A DNA stretch of 64,000 nt from Leucaena leucocephala (taxonomy: Eukaryota; Streptophyta; Magnoliopsida; Fabales; Fabaceae), in NCBI GenBank assembly GCA_037074615.1, contig CM073562.1:8975001-9039000 (forward strand). The letters run 5' to 3'. A program made the position numbers and the translations under genes. Of this stretch, positions 36,757 through 49,005 are shown one piece after another. The first letter of the stretch is position 1, and each line of letters begins with the position of its first letter. Below the pieces are notes generated by a model. The model worked only from the letters and a program-made list of their open reading frames with translations. It had not been told where the DNA came from and made no database searches.

Positions 36757-39187
36757 TATAACATCCTCCTTTTCTTACATCATAGGGACCATTCAGTAGC
36801 ATTTGGAATCACTTATAGGGAAATTGAAGTCAAATCATACAATCTGGAATTTTACTCCCATCGAGTACTGTTCACTATGTAAATTCCAGCGGAGTGACCT
36901 GACTTCAAAAAATCATAACTAATTTTAGAAAAATTAAAATGGAGTGGTTCAAATTGATACACGAAGCTAACTTAATATTCTTTCAGGAAAAAATAACTTG
37001 TTGACCACGACTTGACCAGGACCATGTCAGTCAATGTCTGAATTTTATTGTTCATCCTACATTTTTCCCTGATTTCAACACTTTGGTCCCATCTTTGCAT
37101 AACCTCTGCACTATCCAATCCCTAGCTCCTCTCTATGATTCTTTGGTCCTCTTTAAACATACCTGTGGGATTGGGATTACATGGAAGGGGATGAGATTTC
37201 TGGGGAAATCTCAGTAGCAAATGGTAACCATACAATGTATGCAACTATATGCTTGATGTTACTATGTGTGTACATAATGATCATGCTTGCATCATGATAA
37301 CATACATGCTTCCATGTTACTTAATTATAACATATGGCCATAGTATAAAAAGAAATAGAGCATTACTTAATCATACATGCATCACATCATCAAGGTAAGA
37401 AAACATCACATAAAACATCCAAGCAGTATAAGCATACAAGTAGGTAAGTATACTACCTGGCGTGTAGCCTTTCCTTCTAGCTCCTAGCCTTGTCTATAAG
37501 GTCCCTTCTTTTCATATGTTAGAGCCTATACATAGCATAATAATATCTTTATTATTATCCAGTATAGCTCTACTTAACTCATGCTTAACTAAGGGAGATA
37601 TCCTTAATCTGACATTCCCCTGTATTTCTTTTTACCTTTAGCTACCTTTATTAATAGAGATATTTCTCTATTCTAACTACTAAGATAAAATCCTATACTT
37701 TATTAAAGGAGGGACTAGATAACTTTCTTACCTTATTCCTAAGCTTTGCCTAGTCCCTCGGCTCTTTAGACTGCTCCTGGCTCCACCATAACTCCTTCCT
37801 TCCTTCTTTCTCTTCCTTCCTTTCTTTCTCTCTTTCTCTCTTCTTTCTCTTCCTTTGCCTTGCTAGGCCATGGTGTGCCTTGAAATAGGAGGGGAGTGGC
37901 CTATTTATAGGTTAGAGGAGGTGAAATGAATGATCCAGATTGATTCGCGATGAATAGATCAGATTGCTTGCTTCCTCAAGAAGCTTTGCCTGCATCATCA
38001 CGATGACATCACCCTCCCTAATGACTCACCATTAATGACATCATCCAGGACACCTCAAGGGACACCTCAGGGGTATATGTGGGGCAATGGCAGGGCCCTT
38101 AGGACACCTCACCAGCTGACTCAGCCTTTCTAGAGAGTTCTAGAGTCTTTTCCCTGAATGGACGGCCGAGATCGTGCCACTTGTCCTCTTGCTTTTTCTC
38201 CTTTTTCTATAATCATGCCATGTGTCCTTTGCTTTTATTCTTTTACTATAATCATGCCATGTGGAACCTTGTGGGTAACTTTTATGCCACCTCATGATTC
38301 CAGATCACTTTACCCAGTTCTATCTTTGATCGGGTCACTTTACTTTATTGAAAAAGTACTAAAACAATATTTTAATGCCTCTTGGGCCCACATTACTCTT
38401 GGGCTACATTTTTGAGCCTTGGATTGTCATCTTGGGTTTCTAACCAAGCCCAAACACTCTGGTGGCTCGGTTCCTAAGGAACATCCTTAGTAAATTACCA
38501 TAATGCCCTTAGTTCCTTTTTAGTACTTATAGGAGCACTGTTATATTTCTATACCTTACCATAGTATCTCTTGACCCTGGTCAGCTATCCAGATACCCTT
38601 TCTTAACTATCTAACCTTAGTCAAATGATCATAATGCCCTTCGTCTGACTCTGACTCTGACCCTGACTCAATGACACAACACAGTGGCATACCTTCTGTG
38701 GCATTTTCGTAATTCTTCATTTTCTCGGTCTTTATTAGCCATTGCCCACATATTTATCTGAAAATATCATTAGGCCTATAAGGTGCCATTCTAGATGCTC
38801 TGTATGATCCTCTATCTTCATGGGCTCAATTCTCGAGAAATTCCCCCGAAACCTATTTATTGAGTCTTTTAATCCACTGTAAATTCTGTAATAAATTCTA
38901 CAGAACTCATTTTTGAGCTCTTTCAGTTTCAGAAATTCTTATATTAATTATAGGAATTTACTGCCACATTTGATCTAATTTTGAGGTTCAGAGTATACTG
39001 TATTAATTTTCCTTCTCTTCAGAAATTAATATAAATCTTTGAGGACCTCATATCAAAACTCTATATTACATCAAACTGATCAGCATAATTTTCTCTATTT
39101 ACTGAGACCACTTCTCAATAGGGTCTAGCAACATCCCTTTTTCAGGCTATATACTGGGCTTCCAAGCCTAAAAATTGGGATATGATA
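36757..39187 (-). mobile_element. B-type solo LTR, TSD GGTAC
   Basis: Bounded by GGTAC (36752-36756 and 39188-39192). It runs TATAACATCC...GGATATGATA in + coordinates. Both terminal dinucleotides have decayed by one base from TG...CA. Removing it rejoins the C LTR text exactly as in the uninterrupted copy at 28950. Length is 2431 bases. Contains a TATA box and a CT tract. The open frame at 38158-38415 is chance. Confidence 0.9.
37902..37909 (-). promoter_or_regulatory. LTR TATA box
   Basis: TATAAATA on the reverse strand. The GA-rich leader tract (37798-37860, reverse) lies about 40 bases downstream in the LTR sense. Confidence 0.6.
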
Positions 39188-40961
39188 GGTACTGTTCAAT
39201 TTTACTGTTTATTTGGTAATTCTAGAACATGTACCTTACTTTGAAAATTCATAATTAATTGTAGAAAAATGAAAATAATATGGTTCCAATTTCTAATGAA
39301 ATATATTTCATGGATCTTTGAGGAAAAAATATGAAACTCAGGTTTTCTTGTCCACATGAAATCAATTTATTGGTTAAAAATCACTGTTCATTTGGTAAAA
39401 TCTGGAAGTTCCAGTTTCTTTGCTTAACTTCAAAAATTCATTTCTCTTTGGTTACTTATCCAAATGAACTGAGTTACCTATGGATTTCAAGATTTAGATG
39501 TCCTCTTTAATATCATAAAATTTAATAGAAAAAATCGTTCATTTGATATATGAAATCATTGCGTGAACATCACTGCTTCTCAGCACTCGTTTTATCTCAA
39601 TTCCAGATCTTACTTCCAAATTTGGAAAATCATAACAATTTGGATACTTATCCAAATGAATAGTTCTTAGTGTTCATTTAAAGCTCTATATCTTAAATTT
39701 AATCATGCCAAGTTTTAGACTAAAAATCGTTGGTTTAGACATTACAAAGCATCAGCCTCAAAACATAGTTACAGAAACATACACCATACATGCTAGCATA
39801 TCACCCTATGGTGTCATGTAAGTCATGGAACTTATTATACAAACTTAATCATCAAAATTTACTCTCTTCCTTTAAGAGTATCAAGTACCTAAACCATAGT
39901 TATGCATGTGGAAGGAATGAGATTTCATGGAAATCCTAATAGCAAGTTACACAAACTATAATATCATGCATGAATAATTGGATGCTTAACATGTTATCAT
40001 GAGATGTGAGCTACTTCATAATGGTACATAAGAAAACTCTAGCATGCATATTGTCATGACATAACTTACAAGGAGTTGCAATCATTCATACTTCATCATA
40101 ACATGATGACATAAACTTAAGCTCAACCAAACACCATAATCAACAATTAAGCAAACAATTAAACAAACATGGGTTATAGTTAGGTCTTCTTGATACCTCT
40201 TAGTTATCCTTGTCAAGGTCTTATTGAGGTGCTTTATTTCCTTCAAAAATGTCAAAAACTAGCCATTACACAATAATATCCAGTTACAACTCAACTTGAA
40301 TACAAAACCAAGACTAGGTTTTCACTAGATCCCTTTCTTTCTCTACTTTATGTTTCTTACTTCCATCTTTCCAAAATAAATTCTCATTTTTCATTTCCAC
40401 ATAATTTTTCATGTAGAATCAAAATATGAAACTAGAACTTTGAAAATTAAAACAATTCAGTTGCTACAGTACCAAACCAAAGTGAAGCCATTGATTCCTA
40501 AAAATTCACATTTTCATTCCAATGCTTCCAATACTTGTTCTCCTACTTTATCCCCACACAATTTTCCATTTTAAACTCATTGGAAGCATCAAAATAATGA
40601 AATTTCATCATATGAACACTACCACGTATAGTACCAGTAAGAACACAAAACCCTAAATCCAAACATACTTGAATTTCCAAGCTTATACCATTTGATTCTA
40701 GCTTGTCTAAATTATCCATAACATAAAACTCATATTTTAACCACATATGAGCAGCCCTTCTAGTAGAAACCATAAGGGAAATATAGCTTGAACAGCCCTT
40801 AAAATTATGAGCTAGCTTACTAGAATAAAGCTCAAGATCAAGGGAGATGATTACCTTTATTGTTGCTTCACTTTGTGTGCTTCTTTCTTGGTTGAATAGA
40901 AATTTTGCAAGAGTTTCCCTATGGTTCACCATGCGTTCCAAATGGGTTCTGATTTGGGATT

Positions 40962-40969
40962 TATTTATA
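40962..40969 (-). promoter_or_regulatory. LTR TATA box
   Basis: TATAAATA on the reverse strand, at the conserved place in the C 5' LTR. Confidence 0.55.
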
Positions 40970-42026
40970 GAGAAATTTGGGTTGAAATGGATGGCCAAGA
41001 TTGATTTGTATACTATTTGATCCAAGGGCTCACATTTAATCTTGAATTCAACTTTTTCCAAAAATAATAATTATGACATCATGTGGGACAGCTCATGGGA
41101 AACCTAAGAGGGGTATGTGGCTTGCTGTCTATGTATGGAAGCTTGTGGAAAAATTTCAGTCTAATCTGGTACCGATCTGAGCAGTTTCATAACAACCGGA
41201 CTGTGTTGTGTTCCTAATTTTTTATAATATACCAAGATATGTATTATATCCTGGAAATTAATGTCGAGGCTTCTCATACCATTGAAAATGATATACTAAA
41301 GATTTATCTACCATCCATCCCTTGGAAAATGACCAAAATACCCTTGGTGTCCTTTCTTTCACTATACTAACCCTAAGGACATAATTGTTATTTTGCCCCT
41401 CTTTGTATTGTCTCAGGGCATATACTGGCTCAACTAACCATATTAATTCCTTGCGCCACGTTTTTAGCCTATCCCAGATGACCAAAATGCTCTCCATCCA
41501 TCTCTAGTACAATCTGGGCATCCAAGGGCACTTTTGTAATTTTGCACCTTTTCTGCACACTGGCCCCTTCTACTGATGAACTGGTACACTGGGTTTTGGG
41601 CCCTCCTTGGCGTCATCATGGGCCTATATATAAGGTCATCTGCTCTTAGTCTATCCAGGCTTACATATCGATAAGTTCCATTATCGGATCACGGGTGTTA
41701 TCAAACTCCCGTTAAAATTCACTAATATGTGAATAACTTTTTACACAGAACTTCTTCTAGAGTTCTGCTAGATATAGGATATCTGACATTGTAGGGCACA
41801 CTTTCCTATAATTCCCCCACTTATATCTGAAGTCCATGAAATCTGATAAAATTTTAGATAACTTTTAGACTATCAGATAAATATCTACTGTCTAGAGCCC
41901 CAATAAAATTTCTGTATCACGTCATATTAACCGGCATATCTTCCTCTATTTACTGATAGAATATGGGACTGAAAAGCTTCCAGGAAGTTATAACCCTTTC
42001 TGGGCTGATCTTTCTATAATTACAAT

Positions 42027-42960
42027 CATGCAGTGAATACCTCACAAGCCTTGGTTATAGGATATAAATCATGCGGTTCAATGATGCGTACTACCAGTAC
42101 ATGTGATAGTTAGTATGAAGAAGTGGTAGCAATGTATCAAGGAAGAGATAATCAATACTGAAAGAAAGACCCATACTCTAACACATACAACCCTGGTTGG
42201 AAAGATCACCTAAACTTTAGGTGAGGTGATAGGCCAAATCAATTCCAAGGAGGTGGTGATTCCTTAAGCAACTACTAAAATAATGCAAGGTCTATAGTTC
42301 TAACTCACCCTAATACCTTATTAACATCAAGTCCAGATAAGACTTCTCAATTATTAAAGAGTATGGCTACATATATGAACAATATAGATTGTAGAATGAC
42401 CAATATAAACAACAAGCTCAAGGAGAACGATGATCAGTTCACCTCCATAGCTTCAAGTGTCCAAAGTATGTAGAAGGATAATACAGACAAAAAACTTGAA
42501 GAGTTAAGTTCTAAGACTGCAGATATCACAAGTCACTTAACTCAAGTCTCTAATACAGTGAGTGACATTCAAGGAAAAAGCAATGGCATCATACCTTCAA
42601 ACACTGTCATTAACTTGAGGGGTTTGAATGCTATATCCCTCAGAAGTGATAAAAAGGTACATTTTAAGGAAACTGATATACGAGAGTAGGATATGGAAGA
42701 TGCTGAATTTGAGAATTCATCTCTGCCATAGGTGCAAATTGGGAAATCTGAAAGTGTTAAAGAACAACATCTTATAATGAAAAAGCTAACCCAATAGGAG
42801 AACTCACCAGCCCAAGTGGAGATACAAGGGCTGCAAGAAGAAGCAGCAACAGTACCAAGTCCAGCATATAAAGGAAAACAACTTAAGGAGAAGCTATAGT
42901 TAAGCAAGTAAGGAGCCTCTATGCATAAAGGTAAGGAGGTAAGTATAAAAGATTTCCCTT
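42027..42960 (+). pseudogene. Athila gag C-terminal part, broken
   Basis: Coding-like from the first base after the C LTR: HAVNTSQALV, CGSMMRTTSTCD (in place of the family's C-x-x-C-G/S zinc-like segment), then DPYSNTYNPGWKDH near 42168-42209, the hallmark of Athila-type gag. Further on, GIIPSNTVINLRGLNAISLR (about 42590-42649) corresponds to the family's LPSNTE...KAITLRSG stretch before protease. At least five in-frame stops. No membrane or signal segment. Confidence 0.85.
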
Positions 42961-43782
42961 TTCTTAACTCTTACTTTGCTGGAAAGAAAAAAAATTGACC
43001 CTGATTTTGCAAAAGATGCTTATATTCTATTCAATAAGTTAGAAATAAACATCCTTTTAGTTGAGTTGCTCAAGAGAAACCCTAAATATACAAAAAAATT
43101 TAAAGAACTGTGTGCTAATAAAAAGCAGTTTAGGCCTCTTGAGAGAATCCAGGTTAGTGCTAATGTGTCATCACTGTTTAAGGCTGAATTACCTGTTAAG
43201 TGTTAAGACCTACGATCCTACACAATCCCATACACTATAGGAAATATTCCTATTAAGGGAGTGTTACTAAATCTAGGGGCAGTCATTAATGTAATGCCTT
43301 GGTCGGTATATCAAGCTTTAGGTATCAACAATCTTAGAGACATAAGTGTAGTAATCCAGTTAGCTGATAGGTCAATTAGGTATCCTAAGGGAATCCTTGA
43401 GGATATTCTAGTACAGGTCAAGGACTTAGTGTTCCCAGCTAATTTTTATATTTTAGACATGTCCAATGAGTTAGTAAATGATAGTACTTTGATCCTAGGT
43501 TGACCTTTCCTCCAAACCTCCAAGACCATCATTAGTATGAAGCATAGTTCCGTCATAATAGAAGTTGGGGAGCATGTGGTAACCTTTAATATGAATGAAG
43601 CAATAAAATTTCCTTCTGATAATTCTTCTTTTACTACTTTGAATGCCATTGATTATGTTGTTGAAGAGACTAGGGATAAACATGAATTAAGTTTGCATGA
43701 TAATGATAGAGATAATATGTTTGCAAAAGGTTTGTTGAGTGATTTTGTAGGATGTTTTGGAAGTTGGAAGTGCAACAATTGA
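42960..43782 (+). pseudogene. Athila aspartic protease, inactivated
   Basis: The protease would cut the Gag-Pol polyprotein. Readable parts are KIDPDFAKDAYILFNKLEIN and LKRNPKYTKKFKELC (42990-43110), SYTIPYTIGN (near 43220) and, at 43261-43503, LNLGAVINVMPWSVYQALG. The family active site is D-L-G-A-S: here D is N and S is V, so the catalytic Asp is lost. QLADRSIRYPKGILEDILVQ and FYILDM follow as usual. A TAA at 43204 and a TGA at 43501 break the frame. The open stretch 43537-43782 continues the protease-RT linker. Confidence 0.9.
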
Positions 43783-43809
43783 AGAATAGTTGAGTTTTTG
43801 TGTCCCAAG

Positions 43810-44088
43810 GTCACAACTAAATGACCTCCACGTCAAGACTAAACATTAATTTGTGACTCACTGTGAAGTTGAGTCACTACCAAATAGCTTTAAGGTCAAG
43901 ACACAAAACTCTAGAGACGATCAGTCATGACATGAAGATGAAGGTGTCATGACCAAACATTAATTTGCTGAGGGACAACCTTTCTATGATCCCAAGTCAT
44001 GACTAAAAGATGAACAGGTAATGACAACAAGTTCCAGAGACACACCCTATTAACTGGAGTCATGGCAAGAAGCTGAAAGGTCATAACC
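43810..44088 (+). repeat. Paired-box repeat in the protease-RT spacer
   Basis: Five pairs of GTC(A)(N)(R)ACY boxes at 43810/43832, 43873/43895, 43924/43946, 43996/44018 and 44059/44080. Spacings are 22, 22, 22, 22 and 21. Pair-to-pair steps are 63, 51, 72 and 63, all multiples of three. The same structure is in the leader (23331-23771) and after integrase (63590-63872). Reading the second strand, ATTTGGT or ATTTAGT precedes boxes as in the leader, so this array is probably inverted relative to the other two. Confidence 0.85.
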
Positions 44089-44092
44089 ATAA

Positions 44093-45480
44093 ATGCCAGA
44101 TGTCACCAGGGTACTCCAAACTCCTTTAGTTCCACACTCTATTGTTTTAGTTAAAAGGCCAATACGTTCTAACTCTTCTCAACCTTATTCTTATTCCAAA
44201 ATTACATCTCATACCTTAAATAATTTGATCTCAAATAATGATATAAGAATGAGAGAGTCTGATCTTAACTATGTTATAGCTGTAGGCCAATGTAAGATGG
44301 GTGCAACTCTTGAAAAGACTACATTCAAGATGGAATGTCCTAACGAATCGTATATGAGCAACCTCTAAGGATCTACAAAAAGGAGTATTTCTAATTTAAG
44401 TGATTCCTCCTATTTGATGCCTTCCATTTTCTAACCCCAGAATTAGAGTTAAAAAATTTACCTTCTAACCTAAAGTATGCTTACCTTGAGCCAAACTCAA
44501 AATTGCTAGTCATAATTTCCAGTTATTTGACTATTAGTGAAGAATCTAGGTTATTATATATGCTTAGAAAGAATAAAGAGGCCTTGGGTTGGCAATTAGT
44601 TGATATAAAAGGGATAGATGCCACTGTTTGTACCCATAGGATTATGCTGAGTGAAGGTTCCAAGCCAATTAAACAACCCCAAAGAAAATTAAATACATTA
44701 ATCTCTGATGTGGTTAGAAAGAAGATTAGTAAATTGTTAAAGGCAGGAATCATATATGCTATTTCAGATAATGAATAGGTATCTCTTGTGCATGTAGTGC
44801 TTAAGAAGAGTGGATTGATAGTAGTCAAGAATGAGAATGATGAATTGATACTTACTAGAGTATAAAATTCATGGAGGGTTTATATTGATTATCGGAAGTT
44901 TAATGATTCTACTAGGAAAGATCATTTTCCTTACATTTCATTGATCAAATGCTTGAGAGATTAGCAGGGAAAAGCCATTATTATTTCCTAGATGGATATT
45001 CAGGATATTTCCATATTCCAATAGACTCGAGGGACTAGGAAAAGACCATATTTACATGTCCCTCTGGTACATATGCCTATAAAAGAATGCTATTTGGTTT
45101 GTGTAATGCTTCGGGCATATTTCAGTTTTGTATGCTTTCTATATTTGCTAATTTCATTGAAAAATGCATGGATGTGTTCATGGACAATTTTATTGTATAT
45201 AGAAATTCTTTTGATAAGTGTCTAGAAAGCCTTAATAGCATCCTTGCTACATGTATTGAGAAAAAAATGGTTTTAAACTTTGAAAAGTGTCATTTCATAG
45301 TTGATCATAGAGTAGTACTTGGATATCTTATATCTAGCAAGGGGATTGAGGTGGATAAAGCGAAAATTGAAGTCATTTCCTTGTTGCCTGACCCCACAAC
45401 TTTAAAATAACTTTGATCTTTTCTGGGGCACATTGGATTTTATAGAATATTCATAAAACAATTTAGTAAAATTGCTTTGC
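44093..45480 (+). pseudogene. Athila reverse transcriptase, broken
   Basis: RT copies the element RNA to DNA. In order: LYMLRKNKEALGWQLVDIKG and IMLSEGSKPIKQPQRKLN (44540-44700), then VYIDYRKFNDSTRKDHFPY (44880-44936), RMLFGLCNASGIFQFCM (45080-45138), VFMDNFIVY (45175-45200) and LNFEKCHFIV...GYLISSKGIEVDKAKIEVI. The catalytic Y-x-D-D box is FMDN here, so the second Asp is changed. The frame shifts several times, and a TAG lies at 44776. The longest open part, 45087-45410, holds the C-terminal half of the domain. Motif order and wording fit the Athila lineage of Ty3/gypsy. Confidence 0.92.
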
Positions 45481-45989
45481 CACTCTCAAAATTTCTTCAA
45501 AAAGACACTGAATTCATTTTTTCTATTGATTGCAAAGAGGCTTTTGAAAAATTAAAGGAAAGCTTGGTTTCTCTACCTATCCTAACTTTACCAAATTGAG
45601 ATCTTCCTTTTGAACTATCATACGATGCTTCAAATTAAGTTGTGGGAGCTATGATAGGATAAAAGGAATGTAATTTATTTAGGGCAATTGCCTATGCGTC
45701 AAAAACACTTAACAGTGTTCAAATAAATCACACCACTACTGAGAAATAATTGTTTGCAATTGTAATGGCCTTGGATAAATTCAGAGCATATCTCATTAAC
45801 TCCAGAGTTGTTGTTTACACATATCATGCAGCAGTCAAGTACATGTTCCATAAACCTCAATCTAAGCCAAGACTTCTACGATGGATGCTACTGTTTCAAG
45901 AGTTCAATATAGAAGTGAGAGATCAAGCTGGAAATGTGAACCACATTACAGATCATCTAAGTAGGTTACCAACAGAGATAAGGGGAGTA
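45480..45989 (+). pseudogene. Athila RNase H, broken and cut off
   Basis: Degrades the RNA strand during reverse transcription. Readable text: FEKLKESLVSLPILTLPN, then FELSYDASN (the family's F-E-L-x-x-D-A-S, Asp kept), AIAYASKTLN, LFAIVMALDKFRAYL and PRLLRWMLLFQEFNIEV, ending with DHLSRLPTE at 45980. A stop replaces the E of TTTEKEL, and others precede it. The insertion at 45990 cuts the polyprotein just before integrase, which resumes at 59039. Confidence 0.92.
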
Positions 45990-48036
45990 TGTAATATCCT
46001 TACTTTTATACGTCTTAGGGATCATTCAATAGCATTTAGAACCACTTATAAGACCTTGGAAGTCCATTAGCAAAATCTGGAATTTTACTCTTTCTCGGGT
46101 TACTGTTCATATGGTATTCCAGATTACGCAACGAACTTCAAAAAATCATAATTAATTCTAAAAAACTCAAAATGAAGTGGTTCAAAAATCTAAGTGAAGA
46201 TAACATCTTGAAATTTAAGGGAAAAATAATTTCCAGACCAAATGATTAGCCAATTGATACAGTTTATTCGTTGAAGTTTACTGTTCATTTGGTCAAAGAC
46301 TCTGGAAACAGATCCTGGTCCCTTATTTTGGAGAATCATTTCTCTTGATATACACATCCAAATGAAACGTTGTACCTATTCAATTAAATATCTGGATGTG
46401 TACTACATTCTCATAAAATTTCTTGAAATAATTCCTTCATTTGCTAGGTCAAACTGAAGCCACAACAAAACTGCTTCAGGACCTACGTTTTTACCATTTC
46501 AGTTTCTTTTCTTTCATTTCCAATAGTTGTTTCAGCATACACAAGCCGTTAAATAAGCTTCTTAACATTCATATACATCATGTACATATGCCATAATTAT
46601 TACATACAAGTTTATCACATAAATAGACACCTTACATGGCATTTACATACATGGAAAATTTATAGTATATGCTAAAATCTCAATACTTCACTTCCTTTCT
46701 TCCATTCTTTAGCTCTTCTCCATGCATACCTTTTCTTCATGCTTGACCTAAATTGGTTGGTTATGGGAGAGTGAGATTCTAGGGAATCTCAGTAGCAAAC
46801 ATTACCACTTAAATATGCAAGATGGATGCTAATGCATGATATGTAATTTCATTAACTTTCTTTGATTAGTGACATGACATCATGCTATATACTTTTACAT
46901 AAAGTGCATGGCCATGGAATCATGTTATTCATAACACATTCAACATCATTCATCATGTCACAATATCATTCAAATAACATATACATGTCAACACATAAGC
47001 ATACCGCATCAAGCACATAAAGAGATAAGTTCACCACCTTGCACTTAAGCTTTCCTCTTGACCTTTAGCCCTTCCTCCCTAGCTTTCCAACCATGAAGCC
47101 TTTATGTCCAGCACTTCCCAACATCTTCTTGGATGTTTCATGGTCCTAAACATATTCATATTCATCACATAACTCATTAGGACTCATGAATTCCAACCAT
47201 GTTCAAGACTAACTTTGTTACCCTCTTTACATAACTTTCCCTAATCTTCACTAATCCACTTGGCTCTTGAATCAATTGATGTCTTGACTTTACCCTACGT
47301 AATTTCATCTTTTGAACTCATTTATGAGCTTAGAATCATGAAATTCCATCTCCTTCATGGCCTGCTGTACAGAACTGAACATAAGCATACAATTCTTTCA
47401 AAAATTCTCATTTTGATTCCAATACTTCCCATACTTGTTTCTCCACTTTACCCCACAAAACTTTTCATTTTAAAACCATTGGAACCATCAAAATCATGAA
47501 ATTCCAATCACTATTCATGCGAGTGAACAGTAACCGTAAGGAATCTCAAAGACTACAACCTTGAGATTTTAATGTTTCCAAGGTTCAAAACCTTTCCAAT
47601 CCTACACAAAATCATCATATAAACTCAATGGAAGAATTAAATCATTGAAATTCAACTTCCTTCCCTCATGAAAAGTGCATACCGAATAGGGCACACCATC
47701 GCAAAGTCAAGAATATCAATTTGATTCAACCACCAATCTCTTAACTAGCTTGTTTAAGCATCAATCATAAGTTTCTAACTTTAATTTCTTCTTTCCCCTT
47801 TCATCTATGGATTTTGGACAGCACCTCCCCTTAGAGAAGACTCAATTTTTCCCCATGAAAACCCTAAGTTCAAGCACCCAAATCAAAGGAGAATAAGCTA
47901 GGAAAGATTGCTTACCTTTAATCTCTAGCTTGCTTGAACTTTGGAACCTGGAATTTTCTGTCTTGGCTTGAGTTTTCATTTTGCAAGAGTTTCCCCAAGG
48001 GTCCATGAAGCTATGGTTTTCTGCAGAATGAGGGGG

Positions 48037-48044
48037 TATTTATA
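48037..48044 (-). promoter_or_regulatory. LTR TATA box
   Basis: TATAAATA on the reverse strand, in GGCTATAAATACCCCC. In the 5' LTR (57697-57704) it has mutated to TATACATA. Confidence 0.6.
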
Positions 48045-49005
48045 GCCAAAATCCAAGAAAAATGAATGGCCAAGATTGATTTGGTTACTATTTGATCTAA
48101 AGGCCCACATTTAATCTTGGATTTAACTTTTTCATAAAATAATAATTATGAGATCATGTGGGATAGCTCATGGGACACCTAAGAGGGTTAGGTGGCGTGC
48201 TGCCCATGCAAGGAACCTTCTGGAGAAATTCCAGTCTAATTCGGTACCGATCAGTGCAGTTTCACAACAACCAGACTGTATTCTGTTGCTAATTTTTTTT
48301 ATAATATACCAGGATATGTATTCTATCCTGGAAATTAATGTCTAGGCTTCTCTCAGATCCCTTGGGAAATGACCAAAATACCCTTGGTGTCCTTTCTTGC
48401 ACTATATTGACCCTAAGGGAATAATTGTCATTTCACCCCTTCTTGTACTGCCTCAGGGCATATATTGGGTCAACTAATTATATTTATACCATGTGCCACG
48501 TTTTTAGCCTATCCCAGATGACCAAAATGCCCTTCATCCATCTCTGGTACAATTTGGGCATCCAGGGGCATTTTCGTAATTTTGCACTTTTTCTGGCACT
48601 GGCCCCTTCTACTGATAGACTGGTACCCTGGGTTTTGGGCCTTCCTTGGCGTCATTATGGGCCTATATATGAGGTCATATGATCTCATTCTATTCAGGCT
48701 TACATACCGATAAGTTCTATTATCGGATCACGGGTGTTAACAAACTCCCGTCAAAATTCACTGATATGTGAATAACTTTTTATACAGAACTTCTTCTGGA
48801 GTTCTGTCAGATCCAGGACATCTGACACTGTAGGGCATAATTTCCTGTAATTTGTCCACTTATATCTGAAGTCCATGAAATCTGCTAAAATTTCAGGTAA
48901 CTTTTAGACTATCAAATAATTTTCTGTTGTCTGGAGCCCTAATAAAATTTCTGTATCATGCCAGATTAACCAGCTTGACTTCCTCTATTTACTGATGGAA
49001 TATGG

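Larger units (their letters stand above)
28842..42026 (-). mobile_element. C-type non-autonomous LTR retrotransposon, 5' LTR truncated
   Basis: Reverse-strand element: 3' LTR 28842-31968, PPT 31969-31986, internal region to 36644, primer-binding site 36630-36641, 5' LTR 36645-42026. The 5' LTR is split by a B solo LTR and lacks its first ~235 bases, where it joins Athila gag. Only a Gag piece is recognisable and no pol was found in the ~4.68-kb internal region. The base GAAAT precedes 28842, but its partner is lost. The internal region is homologous to that of the 45990-59038 element except for its 5' ~0.9 kb. Confidence 0.85.
36645..42026 (-). mobile_element. C-type 5' LTR, split by a B solo LTR and truncated
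   Basis: Begins TGATACATCC. It is interrupted at 36757-39187 and continues to ATAATTACAAT at 42026, where the matching 3' LTR still has ~235 bases to its end. Open frames at 40543-41061 and 41258-41497 are LTR sequence. Confidence 0.9.

Noticed and set aside
40543..41061. 172-codon reverse-strand open frame, the longest in the window
   Set aside because: It lies inside the C 5' LTR. The matching 3' LTR copy (30437-30757) is interrupted. No domain or conserved coding pattern.
48425..48682. 85-codon frame repeated at 58122-58379
   Set aside because: The same position in the two LTRs of one element. Young LTRs are near-identical, so shared openness is not evidence of coding.
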